Counted from the stretch's first letter, positions 16,131 to 25,667 are shown. The stretch is 64,000 bases of DNA from Paenibacillus tianjinensis (GCF_017086365.1 NZ_CP070969.1:1798001-1862000), one strand, 5' to 3'. Translations and numbers: made by a program. Notes: generated by a model from the sequence alone, not told the origin.

Positions 16131-16937
16131 ATGATTTTGATGCTCTGCGGGACAGGCGACGCGCGGGAGCTGGCGCTGGTCTTGTCACGCCGGGGACTGC
16201 CCCTGCTGGCCTCGGTAGTGACTCCAAGCGCGGCGGAACGGCTGGAGGAGGCTGGAATCCGCACCAGGACCGGGCCGCTGGATATGCAGGGGATGGTCAC
16301 TCTTTTGGAGGAAGGTAATTATCGTGCTGTGGTGGACGGCAGCCATCCCTTTGCGCTTGAAGCACATGCCAATGCTATCCAGGCTGCAGCAGCGCTGGGA
16401 TTGCCTTACTACCGCTATGAGCGGCGGAGTCTTGCGTTTGACAGCCATCCGAAGCTTATTCCCGTGCATTCCTATGAGGACGCGGCCCTTACAGCGAAGG
16501 CGATAAAAGGCTCGGTGATGCTGACGACCGGAGGCAAGACACTGGAGGTTTTTGCGCAGGTGCTGCTGGGTGATCCAGAGGTGCGTCTGACGGTCCGGCT
16601 GCTGCCCTGCCTGGAGAATATAGAGAAATGCCTGAGACTGGGGATTGAACAGCGGAATATCATTGCGATTCAGGGACCTTTTTCGCGGGAAATGAACGAA
16701 GCAATGTTCCGGCATTACGGTACACAGGTCATGGTTACTAAGGAAAGCGGCGCACAGGGAGCTGTGGATGAGAAGCTGCGTACAGCGCTGGATATGGGGC
16801 TATACGTCATCCTCATCAACCGGCCGCAGCTGTTGTTTGACGGGAATGGCGGAGTGTATGACTCCTTTGATGCGCTGGCAGAGGCGGTCCAGGCTGAGCT
16901 AACGGACAAGCCGGAGTACCGTGCGGTTAAATGCTGA
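16131..16937 (+). CDS. cbiJ: cobalt-precorrin-6A reductase
   Basis: 268-residue CbiJ/CobK. The N-terminal MILMLCGTGDARELALVLSRRG is the NAD(P)H-binding start of the family. GPLDMQGMVTLL, VVDGSHPFALEAHANAIQAA and VTKESGAQGAVDEKLRTA are typical. It reduces the macrocycle of cobalt-precorrin-6A to 6B. GAAGGAGCTG precedes the ATG at 16131, 4 bp after the stop of the fused cbiH-cbiX gene, so translation is probably coupled. The frame extends upstream antiparallel to the His-rich tail, but those upstream codons are only a shadow. Confidence 0.92.
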   Translation: MILMLCGTGDARELALVLSRRGLPLLASVVTPSAAERLEEAGIRTRTGPLDMQGMVTLLEEGNYRAVVDGSHPFALEAHANAIQAAAALGLPYYRYERRSLAFDSHPKLIPVHSYEDAALTAKAIKGSVMLTTGGKTLEVFAQVLLGDPEVRLTVRLLPCLENIEKCLRLGIEQRNIIAIQGPFSREMNEAMFRHYGTQVMVTKESGAQGAVDEKLRTALDMGLYVILINRPQLLFDGNGGVYDSFDALAEAVQAELTDKPEYRAVKC

Positions 16938-16965
16938 ACAGGTGGAGGAATGAAGAGAAAGGGGA

Positions 16966-17631
16966 ATGGACATGGATTTCGGGACGGAGTTTAAGCCACT
17001 GACGGTACAGCCGCAGGAAATAGAAGGTCTGAGCTTCCAAATGATTACGGAGGAACTTGGCGGGCATGATTTCAGTGCTGAGCAGTATCCGGTAGTGCAG
17101 CGGATCATCCATGCTTCGGCCGATTTCGAGCTGGGGCGGAGTCTGGTGTTTCATCCCCGGGCGATTGAAGCGGGAATCACCGCGATCCTGCAGGGAATGC
17201 CGGTTATCGCTGATGTGCGGATGGTGGAGGCGGGCATCGCGAAAGAGCGGATTCAGCGTTATGGCGGGGAAGTCCGTGTGCATATTTCGGATCCGGATGT
17301 TATCGAAGAAGCCAAGGCGCTGGACCTGACCCGGGCGATTGTCGCCACACGCAAAGCCTGTGCGGCTGCTCCGGGAGGAATCTATGTCATTGGTAATGCG
17401 CCAACGGCCCTCCTGGAATTGATACGTCTGATCAAAGAAGGTACAGCCCGGCCGGGTCTTGTAATCGGCATGCCGGTCGGCTTCGTATCCGCTGCTGAAT
17501 CCAAGGATGAGCTGCGCAAGCTGGATATTCCTTATATAACGAATACCGGTCGCAAAGGCGGCAGCACTATAGTTGTGGCAGCAGTAAATGCCCTTAGTCT
17601 GCTGGCCGACCGTCAGGCTGAGGGGAAATAA
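16966..17631 (+). CDS. cbiC: cobalt-precorrin-8 methylmutase
   Basis: 221-residue CbiC/CobH. VVQRIIHASADFELG carries the catalytic His, followed by FHPRAIEAGITAIL, GMPVIADVRMVEAGI, IYVIGNAPTALLELI and GMPVGFVSAAESKDEL. It moves the C11 methyl to C12, giving cobyrinic acid. RBS AAAGGGGAATGG spans the space just before 16966; a second in-frame ATG at 16972 is possible. It sits in the expected place of the anaerobic operon, 28 bp after cbiJ and 6 bp before cbiD. Confidence 0.95.
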   Translation: MDMDFGTEFKPLTVQPQEIEGLSFQMITEELGGHDFSAEQYPVVQRIIHASADFELGRSLVFHPRAIEAGITAILQGMPVIADVRMVEAGIAKERIQRYGGEVRVHISDPDVIEEAKALDLTRAIVATRKACAAAPGGIYVIGNAPTALLELIRLIKEGTARPGLVIGMPVGFVSAAESKDELRKLDIPYITNTGRKGGSTIVVAAVNALSLLADRQAEGK

Positions 17632-17637
17632 GCAGCC

Positions 17638-18765
17638 ATGACCGGAGAGAAAGGAATGGACGGGCAAGCGGCGGCTGGGAGTCCGGCTCCGATACGCCGG
17701 GGCTATACGACTGGTGCCTGTGCAGCAGCAGCAGCCAAAGGGGCGGCACTCCTGCTCATAACCGGTGAAGCACCGAATAGCGTAGAGCTCTACTTACCAG
17801 CGGGATTTCATCACCGCTTTGAATTGACCGGCTGCGAGCGCCAGGGTGACATTAGCGCGACCAGCGCAACAATTAAGGATGCCGGGGATGATCCCGATGC
17901 GACACACGGGGCGTGGATTGAGGCTACGGTGAGCTGGCTGGATCACCCCTCCATCGAGATTGACGGCGGAACCGGCGTCGGCCGGATAACAAAACCGGGC
18001 CTGCCGGTGCCAGTCGGCGAAGCGGCAATCAATCCGGTACCGCGGCGGATGATCATGGAGGCTGTCTCCGAGGTGCTGGAGGAACATGGTGCAGCGCGCG
18101 GACTGCGGGTAGTTATCAGTGTCCCCGAAGGCGAAGCGATTGCCCGAAAGACACTCAACCCGCGGCTCGGCATCCTGGGCGGCATTTCCATTCTTGGTAC
18201 GCGCGGCGTAGTAACTCCGTTCTCTACCGAAGCTTATCAGGCGAGTATCGTGCAGGCGATTTCGGTTGCCGCTGCTTCCGGGAACGGCCAGCTGGTATTG
18301 ACCACCGGAGGCAGCAGTGAAAAACATGCGCAGGCGATGTTCAATGAGCTTCCGGAGGAAGCTTTTATCCAAATGGGTGAATATGTAGGGTTCTCACTCG
18401 GCCATGCCAAAGCTTACGGATTTCAGAAAGTGACGCTGGTGGGCATGGCCGGTAAATATTCCAAGGTGGCGCAAGGTGCGATGCTGATCCATTCCAAAAA
18501 TGCGCCTGTAGACTTCGGCTTTCTCGCCGCCGTTGCCGCTGAAGCAGGGGCTGATAAACGGCTGGTACAGGAGGTTGCAGGCGCAAATACCGCCTCTCAG
18601 GTCGTGGATCTGATGACCGAGGCGGGGCATTTAGATTTTTTTGAACAGCTGTGCCGTCATGCCTGCATGCAATGTCTGAAGCAGGTGAATGGAGGCATGA
18701 CAGTGGAGATGGTGCTGATTACGATGAAGGGCAGGCTGCTGGGGAGGGCGGAGATCCGTGGATAA
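17638..18765 (+). CDS. cbiD: cobalt-precorrin-5B (C1)-methyltransferase
   Basis: 375-residue CbiD. It starts with the family motif RRGYTTGACAAAAAKGAALL, then HGAWIEATVSW, TGVGRITKPGLPVPVGEAAINP and LGGISILGTRGVVTPFS. It is specific to the anaerobic pathway (the aerobic route uses CobF), so this operon makes B12 by early cobalt insertion. Start is 17638; an in-frame ATG at 17656 after GGAGAGAAAGG is a good alternative, 6 residues shorter. Its stop overlaps the GTG start of cbiET by 8 bp. Confidence 0.95.
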   Translation: MTGEKGMDGQAAAGSPAPIRRGYTTGACAAAAAKGAALLLITGEAPNSVELYLPAGFHHRFELTGCERQGDISATSATIKDAGDDPDATHGAWIEATVSWLDHPSIEIDGGTGVGRITKPGLPVPVGEAAINPVPRRMIMEAVSEVLEEHGAARGLRVVISVPEGEAIARKTLNPRLGILGGISILGTRGVVTPFSTEAYQASIVQAISVAAASGNGQLVLTTGGSSEKHAQAMFNELPEEAFIQMGEYVGFSLGHAKAYGFQKVTLVGMAGKYSKVAQGAMLIHSKNAPVDFGFLAAVAAEAGADKRLVQEVAGANTASQVVDLMTEAGHLDFFEQLCRHACMQCLKQVNGGMTVEMVLITMKGRLLGRAEIRG

Positions 18766-19987
18766 AATAATATATGTCATCGGCATTGGTGAAGACGGCG
18801 CCGGCGGACTGACGCCGCAGAGCCTGAGCAGAGTGCAGGAGAGTGAAGTACTGTTCGGCGGGGAACGGCAGCTGTCGTTCTTCAGCCGGTACAGCGGGGA
18901 GAAAATCGTCCTGCAGGGTGGACTGGAAACCTTTGCCGACAAGCTGGAGGGGCTCTATAGAGAGCGTCAGACGGTGGTGCTTGCCTCCGGAGATCCGCTC
19001 TTTTATGGAATCGCCGGCTTTCTGGTCCGGCGGTTCGGGCCGCAGCATGTTGAGGTGGTTCCGCATTACAGCAGTGTGCAGCTTGCCTTTGCCCGGCTTG
19101 GCGACAGCTGGCAGGATGCGGAGCTTGTCAGTCTTCACGGGCGGCCGATAGAGGGACTGGCCCAGCGGATTGACGGCAGACACAAGGTGGCGCTGCTGAC
19201 CGATCCGGTTAATAATCCGGCGGTTATTGCTGCCTATTTGCTGGAGTTCGGGATGCTGGAATATGAAGCCTTTATCTGTGAGCGGCTGGGCGGTCCCGAA
19301 GAAGTCTGCCGGTTCTGGGAGCTGGATGAAATGGCCCGGCATGACTTTGCAGCGCTAAATGTAGTGATTCTGCGCCGGAAGCCGGAGAGCACTGCAGGTA
19401 GGAGGCGCGGGTTTGCTTATCCGGATGAAGCGTTCGAGCAGCGGAAACCGGAGAAGGGGCTGATCACAAAGCGCGAAGTACGCGCTCTGGTGTTGTCCGA
19501 GCTGAATCTGGCGGAGAATGCGGTAGTCTGGGATATCGGCTCCGGTTCCGGGGCAATTGCTGTGGAGTGTGCGCGGATTGCCCGGTTCGGCAGGGTTTTT
19601 GCATTGGAAAAAGAACGGGTTAATCTGCCGAACATGGAAGCGAACCGGCGGAAATTCCGCGCCGATTATACGATTGTTCACAGCAAGGCGCCGGAGGGGC
19701 TGGACAAGCTGCCCGATCCGGATGCTGTATTCATCGGCGGCAGCGGCGGTGAGCTTGCCGATATTATTGCACAATCGGCTGGACGGCTGCGGCCGGGCGG
19801 AGTGATTGTCGTTGCTGCGATCACGATTGAGACGCTATATGGAAGCATGGAGGCGCTGAGGGCGGCCGGTCTGAATCCGGAGGTTACGCACCTTCAGGCT
19901 TCACGGGGCAAGCCGATTATAGGCATGACAAGGCTGGAAGGGATGAATCCGGTCTATGTGGTCAGCGGGACAAAAGCCGAATGCTAG
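18758..19987 (+). CDS. cbiET: cobalt-precorrin-7 C5/C15-methyltransferase (CbiE-CbiT fusion)
   Basis: 409-residue fusion, the CobL-like arrangement. Residues 1-205 are CbiE, a tetrapyrrole methylase (IGIGEDGAGGLTPQSLSRV, LASGDPLFYGIAGFLVRRFG). Residues about 220-409 are CbiT, a Rossmann SAM methyltransferase (VWDIGSGSGAIAVECARIA) that also decarboxylates the acetate side chain. It starts with GTG at 18758 after GGGGAGGGCGGAG and overlaps cbiD by 8 bp. In many anaerobic operons cbiE and cbiT are separate; the fusion is common in Bacillales. Confidence 0.95.
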   Translation: MDKIIYVIGIGEDGAGGLTPQSLSRVQESEVLFGGERQLSFFSRYSGEKIVLQGGLETFADKLEGLYRERQTVVLASGDPLFYGIAGFLVRRFGPQHVEVVPHYSSVQLAFARLGDSWQDAELVSLHGRPIEGLAQRIDGRHKVALLTDPVNNPAVIAAYLLEFGMLEYEAFICERLGGPEEVCRFWELDEMARHDFAALNVVILRRKPESTAGRRRGFAYPDEAFEQRKPEKGLITKREVRALVLSELNLAENAVVWDIGSGSGAIAVECARIARFGRVFALEKERVNLPNMEANRRKFRADYTIVHSKAPEGLDKLPDPDAVFIGGSGGELADIIAQSAGRLRPGGVIVVAAITIETLYGSMEALRAAGLNPEVTHLQASRGKPIIGMTRLEGMNPVYVVSGTKAEC

Positions 19988-20070
19988 GCTGCACCCGGCT
20001 GGAATTGGCGGAGTACAACACCAATCGATCATAACTGCTTGGGAGTAGTTCAATATAAGGAGGAGCGAGG

Positions 20071-20928
20071 ATGAGCAAAATGGAGCAGGAGACACAGCCG
20101 CAGTTTGCAGGCGTGGACAATTCAGCTGGAACACAACGGGCCGAGGCAATGGAGCAGACGACAAGCGCAGGATATAGGCTTCTAGAGGAAGAGCTGCTTC
20201 CGGAGGATGAGCCTGCCCTGCTGGCAGTCGGCACGCTGTATGGAGTCGGTGTCGGCCCGGGCGATCCGGAGCTGATCACGGTCAAAGCTTGCCGTCTGCT
20301 CAAGGAATGTCCGGTTATCGCGTATCCCGCCGCCAAAAAAGGCGGCAAGTCCTACGCCCACGAAATCGTGGAAATGTATGTGGATGCAGAGCAAAAAACG
20401 ATGCTGGGCCTCGTCTTCCCCATGACCAAGGATCCGGTGCAGCTGGAGAACGGGTGGCGCTGGACAGTTGAGCTGTGCTGGAATGAGCTGCGTCACGGGA
20501 ATGATGTTGCTTTTGTGACCGAGGGTGATCCTAACCTGTACAGCACGTTTATCCATTTGGCCCGGCTGATGCAGGAGCTTCATCCCGGGGTGCCGGTTGT
20601 GTCCGTTCCGGGAATCTCCTCGGTGCTGGGTGCAGCCGCTGCGCTCGAACAGCCGCTTGCCGACGGCAACCAGCGGGTAGGCATTATTCCGGCAACCGAA
20701 GATCGTGAGGCGCTGAAGGAGGCGCTGCTCCATCACGACACCATCGTATTCCTAAAAGTAGCGAAGGTACTGGATACCGTGCTGGATGTCTTGGACGAAT
20801 TAGGCCTGGGCGGCAAAGCCTCGGTTGTCACCAAAGTGACTTCACCGTATGAAACGGTATGGCGGGATGCGCGCAAGCTGCGCGGCACGGAGCTGGAGTA
20901 TTTGAGCCTGATGGTGGTGAGCAAATGA
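20071..20928 (+). CDS. cbiL: cobalt-factor II / precorrin-2 C20-methyltransferase
   Basis: 285-residue CbiL/CobI. The methylase proper begins near residue 52 with TLYGVGVGPGDPELITVKACRLL, followed by FVTEGDPNLYSTFIHLARL and SVPGISSVLGAAAALEQPLAD. It adds the C20 methyl. The first ~50 residues are an acidic, polar extension (MSKMEQETQPQFAG and EEELLPEDEPALL) absent from the usual family length of about 230. It is supported by a strong RBS (AAGGAGGAGCGAGG) right before the ATG, so it seems truly translated. The stop overlaps the next start as ATGA. Confidence 0.94.
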   Translation: MSKMEQETQPQFAGVDNSAGTQRAEAMEQTTSAGYRLLEEELLPEDEPALLAVGTLYGVGVGPGDPELITVKACRLLKECPVIAYPAAKKGGKSYAHEIVEMYVDAEQKTMLGLVFPMTKDPVQLENGWRWTVELCWNELRHGNDVAFVTEGDPNLYSTFIHLARLMQELHPGVPVVSVPGISSVLGAAAALEQPLADGNQRVGIIPATEDREALKEALLHHDTIVFLKVAKVLDTVLDVLDELGLGGKASVVTKVTSPYETVWRDARKLRGTELEYLSLMVVSK

Positions 20929-21728
20929 CAGACCTGCTGCTGGAGCCAAAAGTATACATTGTCGGTGCCGGACCCGGCGACCCTGAGCTGATTACCGTCA
21001 AAGGCAGCCGGATTCTTCGTTCGGCGGATCTTGTGCTCTACGCGGATTCGCTGGTAAGCGAAGCGCTGATACACAGCGCTAAGGGCGGGGCTGAAGTGCT
21101 GCAAAGCTCGGGCATGGATCTGGAGCGGCAGGTGGAGCTGATGGTCCAGGCTGTCCGGACCGGAAAAAGCGTCGCCCGTGTGCACACCGGTGATCCTTCC
21201 ATGTACGGGGCGATCCTTGAACAGATGTCGCTGCTGAAGCTGTGCGGAGTCAGCTATGAGATCGTCCCGGGCGTCAGCTCCGTCTTCGCTTCGGCAGCGG
21301 CACTGGGTGCGGAGCTGACGGTGCCGGAACTGACGCAGACGGTGATCCTGACCCGTGCCGAAGGACGCACACCTGTTCCGGAACGCGAGCAGCTGCGCCG
21401 GCTGGCCGAGCATCACTGTACGGTGGCGCTGTTTCTCAGCGCTTCGCTGGCCGGGCATGTTGCCGGGGAATTTCTCGCCGCCGGCTGGAGTCCCGATACA
21501 CCTGTGGCTGTCGTTAAGCGGGCGACCTGGCCGGACCAGCAAATTCTGCGGACGACAGTGGAGCGGCTGGAAGGAGACCTGCAGGAAGCCGGGATTACGA
21601 TGCATGCGATGATTCTGGCCGGAAGGGCATTGGATCCGCAGCTGGTTGACCATGGAGCGCCCCGCTCCAAGCTTTATGATAAGACCTTCACCCATGGGTT
21701 CCGGGAGGGGACCGGCCAGCATGGCTAG
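20925..21728 (+). CDS. cbiF: cobalt-precorrin-4 C11-methyltransferase
   Basis: 267-residue CbiF/CobM. VYIVGAGPGDPELITVKGSRILR, LYADSLVSEALI, RVHTGDPSMYGAILEQM and VPGVSSVFASAAALGAELT are the family signatures. The open frame reaches back to 20859, but the ATG at 20925 lies in an ATGA overlap with the cbiL stop and begins a few residues before the domain. It methylates C11 of the ring-contracted intermediate. Its stop overlaps the cbiG start by 8 bp. Confidence 0.95.
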   Translation: MTDLLLEPKVYIVGAGPGDPELITVKGSRILRSADLVLYADSLVSEALIHSAKGGAEVLQSSGMDLERQVELMVQAVRTGKSVARVHTGDPSMYGAILEQMSLLKLCGVSYEIVPGVSSVFASAAALGAELTVPELTQTVILTRAEGRTPVPEREQLRRLAEHHCTVALFLSASLAGHVAGEFLAAGWSPDTPVAVVKRATWPDQQILRTTVERLEGDLQEAGITMHAMILAGRALDPQLVDHGAPRSKLYDKTFTHGFREGTGQHG

Positions 21729-22812
21729 GAAGTATGCGGCCGTAGCTATTACGCGGAACGGAATCAGACTGGCCTTGAAGCTGGGTGGGCTGCTCGCAGA
21801 TACTGAGGTGTATTGTTATGCGAAATACAGCGGGGAGCTGGAGGAGATTCCCGGCGAACGCCGGATTTTCAGTTCTGTCAAAGAGCTGCTGCCGGCGCTC
21901 TTCCGGCGTTATGAAGCTGTTATTCTGTTCTTCTCTCTCGGTGCAGCCGTCCGGCTGATTGCTCCGCTCCTGCAGGACAAAAAAACCGATCCTGCGGTCA
22001 TTGTCATTGATGAGGGCGGAGAACATGTCATCAGTGTGCTGTCCGGCCATCTGGGCGGGGCGAACAGGCTGACGCTGCAAATCGCTGAACTGCTGCAGAG
22101 CCATCCCGTGATTACTACAGCATCGGACGTGCAGGGCACCTTCGCGGCAGATCTGCTGGGCCGCGAATTCGGCTGGCGTGCGGATAGCTTCGCCCCGATG
22201 AAAAGTATCAGTGCGGCTATCGTCAACGGTGAGCCGGTAGCCTTCCTGCAGGAGACCGGCGAGCGGGACTGGCTTCCGGCAGGCGCTCTACTGCCGGAGC
22301 ATGTCCGGCTCTGCGGGGACATGCTAGAGCTGCTTAAGGCTCCCCGCAGCGCGGCAATTGTTGTAACCGACCGCCTGCTGAAGCCGGGGGAGGCTGCGGT
22401 GCTTGGGGAGCGGACTGCCGTGTACCGGCCCCGCAGTCTGGTGCTCGGCCTCGGCTGCAACCGCGGAACACCGGCAGCAGAGCTGGAAGCCGTGGTAATG
22501 GAAACCCTGGCTGAACTGGGCTTGTCTCCTTTAAGTGTCCGTAATGCCGCAACCGCTGCTATTAAAGGTGATGAAGCAGGGCTCCTTACGCTGTGCGGGA
22601 AATACGGCTGGGAGCTCAGCCTGTATTCTCCGGAGCAGCTTAACTCCGTGCCGCTGGACTGTCCTTCTGAGATTGTATTCAAGGCAACCGGTGCTTATGG
22701 TGTCTGTGAACCAGCAGCGCTATTGTCTTCCGGCAGCGGTCAACTGCTGTTGACGAAGAAAAAAAGCGGCAATGTAACGATTGCTGTAGCCAGGGTGACT
22801 TATACCGGATAA
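21721..22812 (+). CDS. cbiG: cobalt-precorrin-5A hydrolase
   Basis: 363-residue CbiG. The N-terminal domain has YAAVAITRNGIRLALKLGGLL and the central core VILFFSLGAAVRLIAPLLQDK, DPAVIVIDEGGEHVISVLSGHLGGANRLT. The C-terminal CobE/CbiG domain has LVLGLGCNRGTPAAELEAVV. It opens the delta-lactone and releases acetaldehyde, a step restricted to the anaerobic route. The frame starts earlier (21646), but the ATG at 21721 overlaps the cbiF end and fits the family N-terminus. No separate RBS is obvious, so coupling is likely. Confidence 0.94.
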   Translation: MARKYAAVAITRNGIRLALKLGGLLADTEVYCYAKYSGELEEIPGERRIFSSVKELLPALFRRYEAVILFFSLGAAVRLIAPLLQDKKTDPAVIVIDEGGEHVISVLSGHLGGANRLTLQIAELLQSHPVITTASDVQGTFAADLLGREFGWRADSFAPMKSISAAIVNGEPVAFLQETGERDWLPAGALLPEHVRLCGDMLELLKAPRSAAIVVTDRLLKPGEAAVLGERTAVYRPRSLVLGLGCNRGTPAAELEAVVMETLAELGLSPLSVRNAATAAIKGDEAGLLTLCGKYGWELSLYSPEQLNSVPLDCPSEIVFKATGAYGVCEPAALLSSGSGQLLLTKKKSGNVTIAVARVTYTG

Positions 22813-22860
22813 GGGATATCCCGGTAATGTTAATTTTCGGGATCGGAGGGGGGAAAGTGG

Positions 22861-24378
22861 ATGGATGAACAGGATGAGAGCAGTAACCTGAAGAAACAGC
22901 TAAGCCAGCAGCAGCACCGGCCGCGCCTCATCATAGCTGGCACCGGCAGCGGCTCGGGCAAAACGACTGTGACACTGGGGCTGATGCGGGCTTTTGCCCG
23001 GCGAGGGCTGAAGGTGCAGGGCTACAAATGCGGCCCGGATTATATTGATCCGGCCTATCATGCTGCCGTAACGGGCTATCCTGCCCGCAATCTCGATTCC
23101 TGGATGACCCCGGATAGCTATCTACTGGAATATTTCCTGCGTTCCTCCGAGAATGCAGAGCTCTCGGTCATTGAAGGGGTTATGGGGCTTTATGACGGTA
23201 AAGAGGCAGCGGCTCTGACTGGCTCTACTGCCGAGATTGCGCTTCTCACAGACAGCCCCGTTCTGCTTGTAGTGGATGTGCGCAGCATGGGCCGCAGCGC
23301 GGCGGCGGTTGTGCTTGGCTTTCAGCAGCTGGAGCCGCAGGTGCGGATTGCCGCCGTAATGGTGAACCGCTGCGGAAGCGCCAGCCATTTCCGCATGGTC
23401 AAAACGGCGATCGAAGCCGCCTGCGGAATCCCAGTTATCGGCGGGCTGCCGCGGGACGGCGGGCTGGACATTCCGGAACGGCATCTGGGCCTGCTGCCCG
23501 CCGTGGAGCGCGGGGAGCTGGAGCCCTTGTTTGATCACGCCGCCGATCTGCTGGCGGAAGGTACAGATCTGGAGATGCTGCTGGGCATTGCACAGGCAGC
23601 TAATCCGCTGCCTCTTGGTGCAGAAGACAAGGTTCGTTCCTGCATAGCAGCTTCATCCGCATCTGGCCGGACATCGGAGGAAATGCGGGCTGGCCCGGCT
23701 GCAGATGGCAGAAAGCCCCCGCACCCGGCTCCGGTCATCGCCGTCGCCAGGGATGCCGCGTTCAATTTCTACTACGCCGACAATCTGGAACTGCTGGCCC
23801 GTGCCGGAGCGCGGCTGGTTGAGTTCAGCCCGCTGCGCGGAGATGGCATCCCGCCGGAGGCAGACGGCATTTATCTCGGCGGCGGTTTCCCTGAGGAGTT
23901 CGCAGCCGAAATCGCCGGCATGGAGAGCTTTCTTGCAGGCCTTAGAGCTGCTGCAGGCCAGGGAATGCCGCTGTATGCGGAATGCGGCGGATACATGGTG
24001 CTGGCCCGCACACTTACCGACCGTGCCGGAGCTGTGCATAAGATGGCTGGGGTAATACCAGCCCATGCAGTCATGCAGGAACGGCGTGCGGCACTCGGCT
24101 ACCGTGAGGTTACAGCGCTGCAGGACAACCTGCTGCTCAAGCAGGGAGAGCGTCTGCGCGGCCATGAATTTCATTACTCCGTGATGAGCTACGAAGCAGG
24201 GGAACCCCGGTCCTATGCCTATGAGACCAAGGGAAGGGGAGGCGTTCATCCTGAGGGGTATCACAAGGGAAATGTCATGGCCGCCTATGCGCATATTCAT
24301 CTGGCCTCTTATCTGCCGGCGGCGGCACGGCTGGTGGCGGCATGCCGCAGCTATTTGCGCGGAAAAGACTTTAAGTGA
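22861..24378 (+). CDS. cbiA: cobyrinic acid a,c-diamide synthase
   Basis: 505-residue CbiA/CobB. The P-loop is IAGTGSGSGKTTVTLGLMRAF, with GYKCGPDYIDPAYH and VIEGVMGLYDG in the dethiobiotin-synthetase-like domain. The C-terminal glutaminase-like domain carries GGGFPEEFA and the catalytic Cys in YAECGGYMVL, and ends in HEFHYS. It amidates the a and c side chains with glutamine and ATP. A polar linker (about residues 255-285) joins the domains and looks longer than usual. RBS GGAGGGGGGA precedes the start. It is the last gene of the operon; CbiB, CbiP, CobU, CobS and CobT functions are not in this window. Confidence 0.94.
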   Translation: MDEQDESSNLKKQLSQQQHRPRLIIAGTGSGSGKTTVTLGLMRAFARRGLKVQGYKCGPDYIDPAYHAAVTGYPARNLDSWMTPDSYLLEYFLRSSENAELSVIEGVMGLYDGKEAAALTGSTAEIALLTDSPVLLVVDVRSMGRSAAAVVLGFQQLEPQVRIAAVMVNRCGSASHFRMVKTAIEAACGIPVIGGLPRDGGLDIPERHLGLLPAVERGELEPLFDHAADLLAEGTDLEMLLGIAQAANPLPLGAEDKVRSCIAASSASGRTSEEMRAGPAADGRKPPHPAPVIAVARDAAFNFYYADNLELLARAGARLVEFSPLRGDGIPPEADGIYLGGGFPEEFAAEIAGMESFLAGLRAAAGQGMPLYAECGGYMVLARTLTDRAGAVHKMAGVIPAHAVMQERRAALGYREVTALQDNLLLKQGERLRGHEFHYSVMSYEAGEPRSYAYETKGRGGVHPEGYHKGNVMAAYAHIHLASYLPAAARLVAACRSYLRGKDFK

Positions 24379-24380
24379 AG

Positions 24381-24429
24381 GATGCAGCAGCCTGCCCGGG
24401 TATTCCGAGTAGCTGCTGCATCTTTTTTT
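24381..24429 (+). terminator. intrinsic terminator of the cobalamin operon
   Basis: GATGCAGCAGC paired perfectly with GCTGCTGCATC, then TTTTTTT, directly behind cbiA. Confidence 0.9.
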
Positions 24430-24572
24430 GCTTTTAAGAGATGTGTGTCAACCGCTTGTCATATGAACAGCAGCCACGTATAATAATTTCAGAAGAGCGC
24501 TTTATTATCGGAATTATAACGGAGAAGCCGGTGACCCGGCTTTGCCGCTCATAACGAAGGGAGACTGCTGCA

Positions 24573-25454
24573 GTGAGAATACTGGGAGCAATTGAAGCAG
24601 GGGGAACAAAGTTTGTATGTGGAGTCGGGTATGAAGACGGTACAATTATCGAGCGGGTAAGCTTTCCTACGACTACCCCGCAGGAGACAATGAGTCTGGT
24701 GCTGGACTATTTTACCGGCAAGAAGGTAGAGGCGATCGGAATAGGTTCGTTCGGACCGATTGATCCGGTGCTTGGCAGTCCCACCTACGGACACATCACC
24801 ACTACTCCTAAACCCCATTGGGGAGGATATAATCTGGTTGGCGCTGTTACCGGACAATTTCAGGTGCCGGTTGGTTTCGATACGGATGTGAACGGTGCTG
24901 CGCTGGGCGAATATACGTGGGGTGCTGCGCAAGGACTGGACAGTTGTCTATATATTACTGTCGGCACAGGTATCGGAGCCGGTGCGGTTGCCGGAGGAGA
25001 GCTGATTCACGGCTTGTCCCATTCGGAAATGGGGCATATTCTCGTTCCCCGGCATCCCGAGGATACCTACAGCGGCTTCTGCCCTTATCACGGGGATTGC
25101 CTGGAAGGCCTGGCTGCGGGTCCGGCGATCGGCAGCCGCTGGGGCAAGCCTGCCGGGGAGCTCCCGGCGGATCATCCGGCCTGGGCGATGGAGGCTCACT
25201 ATCTGGCCCATGCTCTGATGAACTATGTACTGATCCTGTCTCCGCAAAGAATCGTTATGGGCGGCGGTGTCATGAAGCAGAGCCAGCTGTTTCCCCTGAT
25301 TCATGCCAAGCTGCAGGAGCTGCTCAGCGGGTATGTCCAGCATCCAGCGCTGAATGCAGAAATCGGCAGCTATATCGTTCCGCCGCAGCTTGGCGACAAT
25401 GCCGGGCTCTCCGGAGCACTGGGTCTTGCCAAGCTGGCACTCGCCAGAGCGTAG
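24573..25454 (+). CDS. ROK-family fructokinase
   Basis: 293-residue sugar kinase. ROK signatures are AIEAGGTKFVCGVG (phosphate 1), FDTDVNGAALGEYTWGAAQG and YITVGTGIGAGAVAGGELIHG. The zinc-binding block SEMGHILVPRHPED...CPYHGDCLEGLAAGPAI follows, typical of the fructokinase/mannose kinase branch (YdhR/GmuE-like). It starts with GTG at 24573 after GAAGGGAG. It phosphorylates fructose (or mannose) at C6. No transporter or regulator gene is adjacent, so it looks like a general fructokinase. Confidence 0.9.
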   Translation: MRILGAIEAGGTKFVCGVGYEDGTIIERVSFPTTTPQETMSLVLDYFTGKKVEAIGIGSFGPIDPVLGSPTYGHITTTPKPHWGGYNLVGAVTGQFQVPVGFDTDVNGAALGEYTWGAAQGLDSCLYITVGTGIGAGAVAGGELIHGLSHSEMGHILVPRHPEDTYSGFCPYHGDCLEGLAAGPAIGSRWGKPAGELPADHPAWAMEAHYLAHALMNYVLILSPQRIVMGGGVMKQSQLFPLIHAKLQELLSGYVQHPALNAEIGSYIVPPQLGDNAGLSGALGLAKLALARA

Positions 25455-25520
25455 CATAAAAAGAGATTGACTGTACGGAAATTTATGGTATTGTAGGATT
25501 CAACAGTATAGCATTCAGAG

Positions 25521-25562
25521 GAAGCACCTCTTTCACGATTATCGTGAAGGAGGTGCTTTTTG
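25521..25562 (+). terminator. intrinsic terminator
   Basis: AAGCACCTC-TTTCACGAT-TA-ATCGTGAAG-GAGGTGCTT is an almost perfect long stem followed by TTT, about 70 bp after the fructokinase gene. Confidence 0.88.
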
Positions 25563-25667
25563 TGCGTTCAGGAGATGTATTGGAGCTGCGGAGGCTCCGG
25601 TTACACCGGGGCCTCCGGCCGGCGCAGCGATCATGCTTGCTGTAAGACGAGGAAGGTAGGGATTCAA

